This document shows, piece by piece, positions 1 through 8,087 of a DNA stretch of 64,000 nt (the stretch's first letter is position 1; every line of letters starts with the position of its first letter). The translations under genes and the position numbers were made by a program. The notes beneath the pieces are model-generated. The model was not told the DNA's origin. It saw only the letters and a program-made list of their open reading frames with translations, and ran no database searches. The stretch comes from UBA9959 sp964417965 (GTDB taxonomy: Bacteria > Elusimicrobiota > Elusimicrobia > Elusimicrobiales > UBA9959), in assembly GCA_964417965.1 (NCBI GenBank), contig CAYQJX010000004.1:62001-126000 (forward strand), written 5' to 3'.

Positions 1-818
1 AAATAATTAGGCCCCCGGCTCACCGGGGAATCCACCGGCCCCGGCACCGCCAGCACCTCGCGGCCCTGCTCCAGGGCGAAGCGCGCCGTTATAAGCGCGC
101 CCGACTCGAAGCCCCCCTCCACCACCACCGTGGCCAGCGACAGCCCGGAGATGACGCGGTTGCGCCGCGGGAAATTGGCCGGGAGCGGCCCTTTGTCCAG
201 CGGGAATTCCGAGACCAGGGCGCCGCCGGAAGCCGCTATCTTATCGGCCAGCCGCCGGTTCTCCTCCGGGTAGATCCTGTTCAGGCCTGTCCCGAGCGCA
301 GCCCAGGTCACCCCGCCGCTCTCTACCGCCGCCCGGTGGGCCGCCGTATCCACCCCGCGGGCCAGCCCGCTGACCACCGCCACCCCGGCGCCGGCCAATT
401 CCGCCGCCAGGCGGGCCGCGGTGCGCAGGCCGTAAGGCGTAGCCCGGCGCGTGCCCACTATCGCGGCGGCGGGCAGCGGTTTAAATTCCCCCCGCAGGTA
501 CAGCACAAGCGGCGGGTCATAGATCTCTTTTAAAAGTTCGGGATAGCCCTCGTCGAGGGCCGTAAGGACGCAAACGCCGCAGCGCTCGGCCGCGCGCAGC
601 TCTTTCTCCGGGTCGGCCGCCGCCGTCTGGGCGGCCAGGCGATCGGCCGTCTCTCCCATCACGCCGCCTTCCGCCGCTATTTCAGCGGCCGGCCTTTTAA
701 GCAGCTCTGCCGCGCCCCCGTACAGCCCCATAAGGCGCAGCAGCCAGTCGCTCTTGTGACAGGCGAAGAAGTTAAGGCGCACCCGCGCCAACCGCTCCTC
801 CCCGGCGCAAACCCCCAT
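1..818 (-). CDS. dprA: DNA-processing protein DprA, 3' end cut off by the window edge
   Basis: DprA binds incoming single-stranded DNA and loads RecA during natural transformation. About 272 N-terminal codons are visible. After an N-terminal helical region comes the Rossmann-like DprA fold, with family motifs VGTRRATPYG, SGLARGVDTAAH and GTGLNRIYPEENRRL. The C-terminal end of the protein lies outside the window. The ATG at 818 is 22 bases downstream of the LysM gene and starts MGVCAGEERLARV. Together with comM further upstream it suggests a natural competence capacity, although no ComEC or ComEA is in the window. Identification rests on motifs read by eye; the start is reasonable but has no strong ribosome binding site. 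Confidence 0.9.
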   Translation of the reverse strand, partial: MGVCAGEERLARVRLNFFACHKSDWLLRLMGLYGGAAELLKRPAAEIAAEGGVMGETADRLAAQTAAADPEKELRAAERCGVCVLTALDEGYPELLKEIYDPPLVLYLRGEFKPLPAAAIVGTRRATPYGLRTAARLAAELAGAGVAVVSGLARGVDTAAHRAAVESGGVTWAALGTGLNRIYPEENRRLADKIAASGGALVSEFPLDKGPLPANFPRRNRVISGLSLATVVVEGGFESGALITARFALEQGREVLAVPGPVDSPVSRGPNY

Positions 819-840
819 CGCAGCCCCCCCAGGGCCAGGC

Positions 841-1854
841 TTACTTCTTCTTGACTATGTAGCCCTTGGAAATAGACGTGACCGCGTCGATTATGACCGC
901 CTTCACTTCCGAACCTTCGGCGCTGACCACCTCAGCCATGCCGGCGTACTGGATCTCAAGGCCGATCTTCTTGCCCGCCTTGTCGAGGGCGTCGGCGCCT
1001 TTCATATACACGGCCAGGTAATCGCCGGCGGCGGCCAGGCCAGCTTTAGTCATGGAAATAGAGACCAGCTCCCCGCCCATGGTCAGGCTCTCTTCCATCG
1101 CGTCGCCTTTACCCTTCTCCTTGGCGGTTATTACGCCGTCCTCGCGCCAGGCGGAGGGAACGACGCTCACCCCGCCGGACCATTCTTTCTGGTGTTCGGG
1201 CATCTCTTCGGAAAGGTCCGAGAGAGCAAAACCTTTAAGGGTCTCGCCGACGGCCGGGGGCGGGACCTTGGCGCGCGCGCTCCTGGCCTGGGCCGGCGCG
1301 GGCGCGGGTTTTTCGGCTTCGACGGCCGCTTCTTCCGGCTGGGCCACGTCGGAGCTGGACAACTCGGCTTCCTTCGCCGTATCCACGCCGGTCACTTCCG
1401 CGGCCTTATGTTCGGGCCTGACCTCTTCCGTGATGTCGGGTATCACCAGCTCTTCCCTGGGATAGATCCTGTCAGGGTTCTCCACCGTGGACAGGTTGGC
1501 GTTGTAGATCTTGCCCCACTTGTAGGGGTCCTTGTAGTACCTGGTGGAAAGGTCCCACAGCGTGTCTCCGCCGTCCACCACGTGCTTTTTGCCTACGGAA
1601 AAACCGGCGCCGGGCCCCGTGAGCTCTTTGACCGGTTCCAGGACGGCCGCTTCCTTCACCGGAGCGGTCCGCGCCGCCGGCTTTTTGGCCGGAGCCGTTT
1701 TAACCGCGGACGAAGGCTTGGGCGGTTCTGGCGGCGCTTTTACCGCGGCTTTGGCCGCGGGCTCTTTAAGTTCCGTCTCCACCAGTTTCGCCTGCTGGGC
1801 GAAAAGCCCGGCCGGGAAGAGGCAAAGTACCGCTGTTAATATCGTTCTTTTCAT
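841..1854 (-). CDS. Secreted LysM-domain protein
   Basis: A 337-residue exported protein. Residues 1-20 form a typical signal peptide ending in LFAQ. A long Ala/Pro/Lys-rich, probably disordered segment (about 25-80) follows. A single LysM domain spans about 91-140 (GDTLWDLSTRYY, then a conserved NxxxI segment), which in this family binds peptidoglycan GlcNAc. A second Ala/Glu/Pro-rich linker leads to a C-terminal domain (about 235-337) that I do not recognise. It lies between comM and dprA on the same strand and may be co-transcribed with them. The likely role is a periplasmic cell-wall-binding protein; no catalytic domain is visible. Confidence 0.8.
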   Translation of the reverse strand: MKRTILTAVLCLFPAGLFAQQAKLVETELKEPAAKAAVKAPPEPPKPSSAVKTAPAKKPAARTAPVKEAAVLEPVKELTGPGAGFSVGKKHVVDGGDTLWDLSTRYYKDPYKWGKIYNANLSTVENPDRIYPREELVIPDITEEVRPEHKAAEVTGVDTAKEAELSSSDVAQPEEAAVEAEKPAPAPAQARSARAKVPPPAVGETLKGFALSDLSEEMPEHQKEWSGGVSVVPSAWREDGVITAKEKGKGDAMEESLTMGGELVSISMTKAGLAAAGDYLAVYMKGADALDKAGKKIGLEIQYAGMAEVVSAEGSEVKAVIIDAVTSISKGYIVKKK

Positions 1855-1876
1855 ATTCCTCCAATACCAGATCCGT

Positions 1877-3415
1877 TCAAGCTACACCCGCCGGCACCGC
1901 CGCCTTATCCAGCATACGGTACTGTACCGCTTCTATAATATGCTCCCTCTTTATAGCCGCGCTGCGGTCCAGGTCGGCTATGGTGCGGGAGATCCTGAGT
2001 ATCTTGTCGAGCGAACGCGCGGAAAAGCCGAGCTTGTTCATGGCCGTCTCCAGCACGGAGGAGGCGCCTTCCGGCAGCGCGCAATGGCGCCGCAGCTCGG
2101 CCCCGGACATAAAAGCGTTGGCCTTGGCCCGGCCGCCCGCGAAACGCGCCCGCTGTATCTCCAGCGCCGCCGCCACCCTGGCGGCGATCAGCACCGAAGG
2201 CTCACCCCTGGGCGCGGCCTCCCAATCCTGATAACGCACAGGGGACAGCTGCACCTGCAGGTCTATCCTGTCGAGGATGGGCCCGGAAACCTTGGACCGG
2301 TATTTAGCCACCTGCACCGGCGTGCAGGAGCAGTCCCGCACCGGGTGTCCGAGGTAGCCGCAAGGGCAGGGGTTCATGGCCGCCACCAGGAGGAACCGGG
2401 CCGGGTAGGCCACGCTCTCCTTCACGCGCGCCACCGTCACGCGGCAGGCCTCCAGGGGCTCGCGCAGGGCCTCTATCGCCGGGCGCGAGAATTCCGGAAA
2501 TTCGTCGAGGAACAGTACGCCGTTATGCGCCAGGGAGACCTCTCCCGGGCGGGGGCTGGAGCCGCCGCCTATCAGCGCGGCGTCGGAAATGGTGTGGTGC
2601 GGCTCCCGGAAAGGGCGGTCGGAGATCAGCCGCCCGGCCTGGACCAGGCCGCTGACCGAATAAAGCTTGGTGGTTTCCAGCGACTCGTCGGAACTCATCG
2701 GCGGCAACAGGGCCCCGAAGCGGCGCGCCAGCATGCTCTTGCCGGTGCCGGGAGGCCCTACCAGGATTATGTTGTGAAAGCCGGCGGCGGCTATCTCCAT
2801 GGCCCGCTTGGCGAAAGCCTGGCCTTTAACCTCCGAAAAATCCGTCCCTGGCGCCGCGGAGGCGACACGGCCGGCGGGAGCGGCACAGGGAGGAAGTTCC
2901 TCCCCGCCCGTAAGCCAGGCCGCCACCTCCTTCAGGCTGGAGGCTGAAAAACATTTAATACCGGACACCGCGGCTTCCGCGGCGTTGCCGGCCGGAACCA
3001 CGGCTGTCTTGCCCCGGCCCTTAAGCGCCAGCAGCATGGGCAGCACCCCCGCTACCGGCCGGACCGAGCCGTCGAGAGCCAGTTCCCCTATAAAGAAAGT
3101 ATCCTCCAGAGCGGCGGGCAGTTTCTTGCCCAGCCGGCCCGCGGCGGCCAGTACCCCCAGCGCTATGGGCAGGTCGAAATGCGTGCCGGCTTTTTTTATC
3201 TCGGCGGGGGCGAGGTTGACGGTAATGCGTTTGGAAGGAAAGTCGAAGCCGGAGTTGCGCACGGCGGCCACCACCCGGTCCTTGGCCTCCTTCACGGCGG
3301 CGTCGGGCAGGCCTACCACGGTATAGGCGGGCAGGCCCGAGGCGATGTAAACCTCGGCGTTCACCTCCCGTCCGTCTATGCCTTTAAGGCACAATGTGCG
3401 CAGCTTCGACAGCAT
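1877..3415 (-). CDS. comM: ComM/YifB-type Mg-chelatase-like AAA+ ATPase
   Basis: A 512-residue protein. ComM is a hexameric helicase that promotes branch migration during integration of transforming DNA. An N-terminal S5/Lon-like ChlI domain covers about 1-165. The AAA+ core follows, with Walker A GPPGTGKS at about 220-227, Walker B VLFLDEFPEF, the diagnostic MNPCPCGYLG segment and a C-terminal Mg-chelatase domain. I chose the ATG at 3415 (MLSKLRTLCLKG), which matches where the family begins; an in-frame ATG at 3436 would add seven residues that look unrelated. Its place upstream of dprA on the same strand supports a shared recombination or competence role. Confidence 0.93.
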   Translation of the reverse strand: MLSKLRTLCLKGIDGREVNAEVYIASGLPAYTVVGLPDAAVKEAKDRVVAAVRNSGFDFPSKRITVNLAPAEIKKAGTHFDLPIALGVLAAAGRLGKKLPAALEDTFFIGELALDGSVRPVAGVLPMLLALKGRGKTAVVPAGNAAEAAVSGIKCFSASSLKEVAAWLTGGEELPPCAAPAGRVASAAPGTDFSEVKGQAFAKRAMEIAAAGFHNIILVGPPGTGKSMLARRFGALLPPMSSDESLETTKLYSVSGLVQAGRLISDRPFREPHHTISDAALIGGGSSPRPGEVSLAHNGVLFLDEFPEFSRPAIEALREPLEACRVTVARVKESVAYPARFLLVAAMNPCPCGYLGHPVRDCSCTPVQVAKYRSKVSGPILDRIDLQVQLSPVRYQDWEAAPRGEPSVLIAARVAAALEIQRARFAGGRAKANAFMSGAELRRHCALPEGASSVLETAMNKLGFSARSLDKILRISRTIADLDRSAAIKREHIIEAVQYRMLDKAAVPAGVA

Positions 3416-3472
3416 AAATCCAGTATAGCAGGCCATCCCGACAGCGTACTGTCGGGTTGCGGGCCGCGAATT

Positions 3473-4408
3473 TTATCTGACCAGGCGGCAGATGTCCCGG
3501 GCCCGGGCAGAGGCGCCCCCGGCCTTGGTGACGCGGGCCACGGCGCAGTCGCCGCCCTCGCCGCAATAGCGCTCTACTTCCACCCGGCCTATGTATTCTT
3601 CCCGGTGGCCGATGACCAGGTTGGAGCGGGGATCGCGGATCTCGGCGCCCTGGCGGTAGCAGTCCAGCTTCAGGCCCGGCTCCACGCCGGAATCCTGCCC
3701 GGCGTTCAGATAGAGTTCCTCGCCGGCCGCGTCGGCGACCATGCAGGACCAGGCTTTCTTGTTGAGCTGGCTGGAGATATTGGTGACGAACTGCACCAGC
3801 GCGGCGCGCAGGGCCTCCCCCTCGAGGGTTTCGTCGTAGCCGCCCTTGGTGCCCATGCCCAGGAACGAGGCCTTGGTGGACTTGGCCATGCCTTTGCCGG
3901 AGTCGGCCAGGATCACCTGGCCGCTAGCCACGTCGATAAGCCTCAGGTCCACGGTCACGTCGGCCACCTGGCGCTTGGACTGCGTCAGCAGGTAGTCGGA
4001 CCCTTCTTTCTTGACCCCGAACTGCGAAACGGAGCCTACCACTATGGCCTCGAGGCCCAGCACCTGGCCGATCTTCACGGCGGTGGCCGAGTCTATCATG
4101 CCCTGGCCCTGGAACTTCTGCTCTTCCATGATCTTGCTCAGCCGGTCCCTTTCCACCACTATAAATTTGCCGGACTTCACCAGCTCGGTCACCAGGATGT
4201 CCGAGGCGGCGCCGCCGAGGCGGCCCTGCCCGTAGGCGGACTTGTTCTCGAACTCCACCACGCCCACCCGGCGCTTGGGGCCCGTCAGGTCGGATTTGAC
4301 CTTCTCGGTCACGTCCACGCTTTGCGCCTGCTGGGTCTTTACCGTTTTGGAAGGCGCGCAGGCCGCTCCCAGGAAAAGAACCGCCACCAGAAAATTAGTT
4401 TTACTCAT
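3473..4408 (-). CDS. CsgG-family outer-membrane lipoprotein
   Basis: A 311-residue protein with a signal peptide and lipobox (LGAAC, lipidated Cys17). Residues about 45-200 match the CsgG fold: RRVGVVEFENKS, then a stretch ending in IVVERDRLSKIMEEQ, then GLEAIVVGSVSQFG. The CsgG family includes the curli secretion pore and many envelope lipoproteins of unknown role. No curlin-like subunit genes are nearby, so curli export is not supported. Its start overlaps the end of the next upstream lipoprotein gene by four bases (ATGA), so the two are translationally coupled. The C-terminal 100 residues contain four cysteines and resemble a small beta domain that I cannot name. Confidence 0.8.
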   Translation of the reverse strand: MSKTNFLVAVLFLGAACAPSKTVKTQQAQSVDVTEKVKSDLTGPKRRVGVVEFENKSAYGQGRLGGAASDILVTELVKSGKFIVVERDRLSKIMEEQKFQGQGMIDSATAVKIGQVLGLEAIVVGSVSQFGVKKEGSDYLLTQSKRQVADVTVDLRLIDVASGQVILADSGKGMAKSTKASFLGMGTKGGYDETLEGEALRAALVQFVTNISSQLNKKAWSCMVADAAGEELYLNAGQDSGVEPGLKLDCYRQGAEIRDPRSNLVIGHREEYIGRVEVERYCGEGGDCAVARVTKAGGASARARDICRLVR

Positions 4409-5046
4409 TTTGCCTCCTCGTTATTCAGCTGCCTGCGGGGCAGGCCGTCCAGGGCTTTCCAGGCCGCCGCCTCCGCTTCTTTCTTGAGCGGCGTCTTAAG
4501 CAGGTTCTGCACCAGTTTAAGCGCCAGCTGCTCCACGAAGGCCGCCTTGGCCTCGTCCTTGTCCGTGTAGAACTTCAGATCCTTGCCCGACCCGCTGGCC
4601 TCGTAGAGAACTTCTCCGCTGGCGGCCGAGAGCAGCCTCACGCTCAGGCCCACGTTCTTGCGCACCACGAAACCCAGGTTCTGGAAGGTGAAGTCTTCCA
4701 CGTCCCCGTAGCACAGCAGGTCCGCTCCCAGCGCCTTGCCCAGTTCCTCCGGTTTTACGGAGGGCAGCTGCCCCCCCTCGGAGATGCCCAGGCCGGAAAG
4801 CTTGTTGTCCACCTCTTCGAAAGGCAGGGGCTGGTAGCCCCGCTTTGCGAACCCCTCCGCCGCCAGTTTACGCATGATGTCCGGAGCGCTCATGTCGGTA
4901 CTCTGGTTGTCGAACGGCAGCACCGCCACCCGCGCGTCCGGCCAGGTCCGCAGCGCCGGCGCTACGGTCAGCACCGACTTGCCCGCGCAGCCGCAGGCCG
5001 AAGCCAGCAGGGCGGCGCAGACCAGGGTTCGCGCTTCAGGAGACAT
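4405..5046 (-). CDS. Putative lipoprotein of the GNA1162/DUF799-like type
   Basis: A 213-residue exported protein whose signal sequence ends at cysteines 18 and 20; one of these is probably lipidated, though the lipobox is atypical. The mature part begins with RVAVLPFDNQSTDMSAP and has the alpha/beta pattern of small lipoproteins (DUF799, LpoB, CsgG relatives) that often sit in gene clusters with CsgG. It overlaps both neighbours: one base with the upstream lipoprotein gene (TGATG) and four with the downstream CsgG-like gene. That fits a three-protein envelope assembly. The family call is by pattern and the function is unknown. Confidence 0.6.
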   Translation of the reverse strand: MSPEARTLVCAALLASACGCAGKSVLTVAPALRTWPDARVAVLPFDNQSTDMSAPDIMRKLAAEGFAKRGYQPLPFEEVDNKLSGLGISEGGQLPSVKPEELGKALGADLLCYGDVEDFTFQNLGFVVRKNVGLSVRLLSAASGEVLYEASGSGKDLKFYTDKDEAKAAFVEQLALKLVQNLLKTPLKKEAEAAAWKALDGLPRRQLNNEEAK

Positions 5047-6149
5047 CAGCGCGGCAGGGAGAAAATTATCTCCTGCGGGCCGGCGCCTTCCAGCTCCAGG
5101 CCGAAAGCGTCGCCGCGCAGCACGGCGCTGGCCAGCTCCTGCGCGTCCGAACTCTGGGGCACGGTGATGAAAACAGCCGTCCCGGCGGAATATTTTTCAA
5201 GGCTGATGCTTTTCAGGGCCACCCGCTGCAGCTGCGCCTTCAGCTTTTCCAGGGAGTCTAGGCCCTGGATGCCGAGGACCTTGAGCCGTATCACCGCATC
5301 GGGCTTAAGCATGCGGGCGGACCGGGCGGCGGCCTCCTGGCCCAGCAGCTCGCCGGCCGAGGCCAGGGCTTTGGAAAAAGAGACGGCCTCGGAAGAATCC
5401 ACGGCGCTGGCCTGCATGGACAATTCCAGCAGGACCCGGCCGGTCGACACTTCGTAAACTGAAGCCGAAGCGTCGGCGCGGGACGGGTAAAAGCCCGTGT
5501 TCATGCCGGAACCGGCCGCCGAGGCCGCGGCGGAGGCGTGGATCAGCAGGTCCGCCCCGGCGGCGGAGGCGGCGGCGAGCAGGGGTTCCACGGGGCCGGA
5601 GGCGAGCGCCCCGTCGGCGGCGAAAGGGAAATCCTTTATGACCGCGGCCGACCTGCGGGAGAAGGCGTCGCGGAAACCTTTGGCGAAGGGCTGCGACGGG
5701 GCGCCTTTCTGGGCGAAGGCCGCTATGGAACCGCCGGCCTGGCCGCCGGTCAGGTTAAGGACGCGCAGGGCCGAGGCCAGGCGGTCGTGATAGACCCAGA
5801 CCTTGACGCCGGCGCGGTAAACCGCGCCGTCGGGGCCTTCCGACACCACCTTGTGCCTGGCCACGTACGCCTGCGGCGTTTTAAGGGGCCCGTTCTCCAG
5901 CGCGGCGTAATTCTCCGCCTTCGCGGCGTCGTCCATGTACAGCTCGGCGGCCCGCCTCACGGCGGAGCGCTGCGCGTCGAGCACCGCCCTGGAACGGGAG
6001 GCGCCCAGGTCGGACGGATTAAAATCGGCGGAGCCTTCGGCCAGGAGCACTTCCGGGTCGGCCTTGAAGGAACCGGGGGCCGGGGCCGTGGCGCAGGCGG
6101 CGGCCGCAGCCAGCAGGGCCGGCGCTAATAATTTCGCTAAAGTTCTCAT
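5046..6149 (-). CDS. Putative lipoprotein with an LPP20/FlgT-N-like domain
   Basis: A 367-residue protein with an export signal ending near Cys19 (AAAAAC), probably a lipoprotein. Residues about 35-130 look like the LPP20/FlgT N-terminal fold: an EGSADFNPSD start, the AR-x-x-AxxxAxxxAxxxAAEL helix, then RHKVVSEGPDGAVYRAGVKV. The middle (about 150-260) resembles the CsgG/TolB-N-type alpha/beta domain, and the rest is unassigned. It is the first of three coupled lipoprotein genes and lies only 12 bases after the histidine kinase gene, so it may be co-expressed with that signalling unit. No flagellar genes are in the window, so a flagellar role is not supported. Confidence 0.6.
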   Translation of the reverse strand: MRTLAKLLAPALLAAAAACATAPAPGSFKADPEVLLAEGSADFNPSDLGASRSRAVLDAQRSAVRRAAELYMDDAAKAENYAALENGPLKTPQAYVARHKVVSEGPDGAVYRAGVKVWVYHDRLASALRVLNLTGGQAGGSIAAFAQKGAPSQPFAKGFRDAFSRRSAAVIKDFPFAADGALASGPVEPLLAAASAAGADLLIHASAAASAAGSGMNTGFYPSRADASASVYEVSTGRVLLELSMQASAVDSSEAVSFSKALASAGELLGQEAAARSARMLKPDAVIRLKVLGIQGLDSLEKLKAQLQRVALKSISLEKYSAGTAVFITVPQSSDAQELASAVLRGDAFGLELEGAGPQEIIFSLPR

Positions 6150-6161
6150 GTAAGCCCCCTT

Positions 6162-8084
6162 CTATTTTTTCGCTACGGGCAGGGCGAAGCAGAACCTGGA
6201 GCCCTTGCCCACCTTGGACTCCACCCAGATCTTGCCGCCGTGTTTCTCCACCACGGACTTGGAGATCGCCAGCCCCAGGCCCGTGCCGGGCACCTGGTTG
6301 GCGCTGCTCCTGCCGCGGTAGAACTTCTCAAAAACCATCTTCTGTTCCTCCGGCGGGATGCCGGGGCCGTTGTCCTCCACGCAGATCACCACGGCCTCGC
6401 CTTTGTCCGTGCCGCTGACCGTGATGTTAGCGCCGGAGCCGGCGTACTTTATGGCGTTGATAATGAGGTTGTCTATCACCTGCGTCATCCACCTGGTGTC
6501 GGCCTGCACCTGGGGCAGGCCCTTGGCAGTGTTGGACAGGTTGACCTTGCTTTCCCTGGCCTTGAGCAGCATGGTGGAGACGGAACTGCGGATCAGCTCC
6601 GCGAGGTCCACTTTCTGGAACTCCAGCTCCACCTTGCCGTTGAGGCGCGACAGGTCCAGCAGGTTAGTGATCAGCTGGTTCAGGCGGTTGACCGACTGGT
6701 CGGTGACCGACAGGAAATTATGCTGCTGCTCGTTGAGGGGGCCGACCTCGCCGCTCAGGATCACGGAGACGAAGCCTTTGATCGTGGTGAGCGGGGTCTT
6801 TAGCTCGTGGCTGACGGTGGCGAGGAACTCGTCCTTGATCTTGTTGAGCTGGGCCAGTTCCTGCGCGGTCTTGGAAAGGTTGCCGTAGAGGGTCACCATC
6901 TCTATGATGATGGCCAGTTCGTCGGCGATGATGGAGAGGAACTCCAGCTGGTCCGGGGTGAAAAAATCCTTGCGGCGGCTGCCCACGCGCATGACGCCGA
7001 TGATGCGGTCGTGCAGCGAGATCGGCACTATCATCAGGGAGTGGATCTCCCAGAGCTTGGCGTAGCGGGTCAGCACGTCCGGGTCGTTCTGGGCGTCGGG
7101 CGTGATGAAAGGCTTGCGGGAAAGGAAGGTGCGCACGGAAGCGGAAGCGTGGTTGCTGAGCGGGATGCTGTAGAGCATGCGCTCTTCTTCGGGGATGCCG
7201 AAGGAGCCGGGGCTGACCACCAGCTCGCCTTTGGCCTCGTCGAACAGCAGGCAGGCCACCACGTCGGCCTCCACCATCTTGGCGACGATGTTCAGGATGG
7301 CGGCGCAGCCGCCCTGCGGGTCCTTTTCCGGGCCGGTCACCTTGGTGACCACCTCGTAGAGGGCCTTGCGCTCCTTGGCGCGCTGGATCAGCCGCGAGCC
7401 GGCCACGTCCAGCTCCTTGACCACGGCGTTGACCTCTTCCTTGAGGTGGTCGGTCTCTTTCTTCAGCGCGAAGACCTTGTCGGAAACCTTGGAGATGGAG
7501 GTCAGCTGGGACGCCACGAAGCGCAGATACGGCTGGGCGGCGTCGAACATGGCGGGGGAGCCCGCGCCGAAGACTATCAGCCGCTCGGGGGCGCCGGCGG
7601 CGGGCCTGAAAGGGCACATCAGCACGGACCGGACCTCGAAGACGGAGAACAGCTCGGCCACGCCCTGGTAGTCCCCGGCCTTCACGTCGTCGAAGCGGAG
7701 CATTTCCCCCTCGGCGGAACTGCGGTCGAAAGCGCTCCACTTGTAGGAGGTCAGCAGCTTGGGCTCCACCTTGAAATGCTTCAGGTAGTTCACCAGGCGC
7801 CACTGGCCCTCGCCTTTTTCGAAGAGCAGCATGGAGCTGTCGGGGAAGGCTTTGTGGAACTTGATCAGGTAGTAATTGGTGATGTCGCCGTAATGCTCGG
7901 CCTGCTCCGGGGCGTAGGCGCGCTCCATGGTCTCGCGCGTGAAAGAGGTGAAATCCTGGAAAGCCTTGCGCGAGGAGCGCAGCGAACCTTCGGCCGGCAG
8001 CACGTGCCGGAATTTAAGGTACCAGTAGGCCCCGAAAGCGCCCGCGGCGCCTACGACGCCCGCTCCTATAAGTTCATTGAGCAT
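6162..8084 (-). CDS. GAF-domain sensor histidine kinase
   Basis: A 640-residue kinase. A single hydrophobic segment (about 5-23) probably anchors it with the bulk in the cytoplasm. Residues about 40-200 form a GAF-like region, followed by a coiled coil (about 203-245) and a second, clearer GAF domain (about 246-398). The HisKA box has phospho-acceptor His426 (SHELKTPL), and the ATPase domain shows the N box (DNLIINAIKYA), G1 (DNGPGIP) and G2 (GTGLGLAIS). No receiver domain is fused; the lone receiver at 14756-15175 is one possible partner. It starts three bases after the DnaA-type ATPase gene, so co-transcription is very likely. The signal sensed is unknown. Confidence 0.9.
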   Translation of the reverse strand: MLNELIGAGVVGAAGAFGAYWYLKFRHVLPAEGSLRSSRKAFQDFTSFTRETMERAYAPEQAEHYGDITNYYLIKFHKAFPDSSMLLFEKGEGQWRLVNYLKHFKVEPKLLTSYKWSAFDRSSAEGEMLRFDDVKAGDYQGVAELFSVFEVRSVLMCPFRPAAGAPERLIVFGAGSPAMFDAAQPYLRFVASQLTSISKVSDKVFALKKETDHLKEEVNAVVKELDVAGSRLIQRAKERKALYEVVTKVTGPEKDPQGGCAAILNIVAKMVEADVVACLLFDEAKGELVVSPGSFGIPEEERMLYSIPLSNHASASVRTFLSRKPFITPDAQNDPDVLTRYAKLWEIHSLMIVPISLHDRIIGVMRVGSRRKDFFTPDQLEFLSIIADELAIIIEMVTLYGNLSKTAQELAQLNKIKDEFLATVSHELKTPLTTIKGFVSVILSGEVGPLNEQQHNFLSVTDQSVNRLNQLITNLLDLSRLNGKVELEFQKVDLAELIRSSVSTMLLKARESKVNLSNTAKGLPQVQADTRWMTQVIDNLIINAIKYAGSGANITVSGTDKGEAVVICVEDNGPGIPPEEQKMVFEKFYRGRSSANQVPGTGLGLAISKSVVEKHGGKIWVESKVGKGSRFCFALPVAKK

Positions 8085-8087
8085 CTT

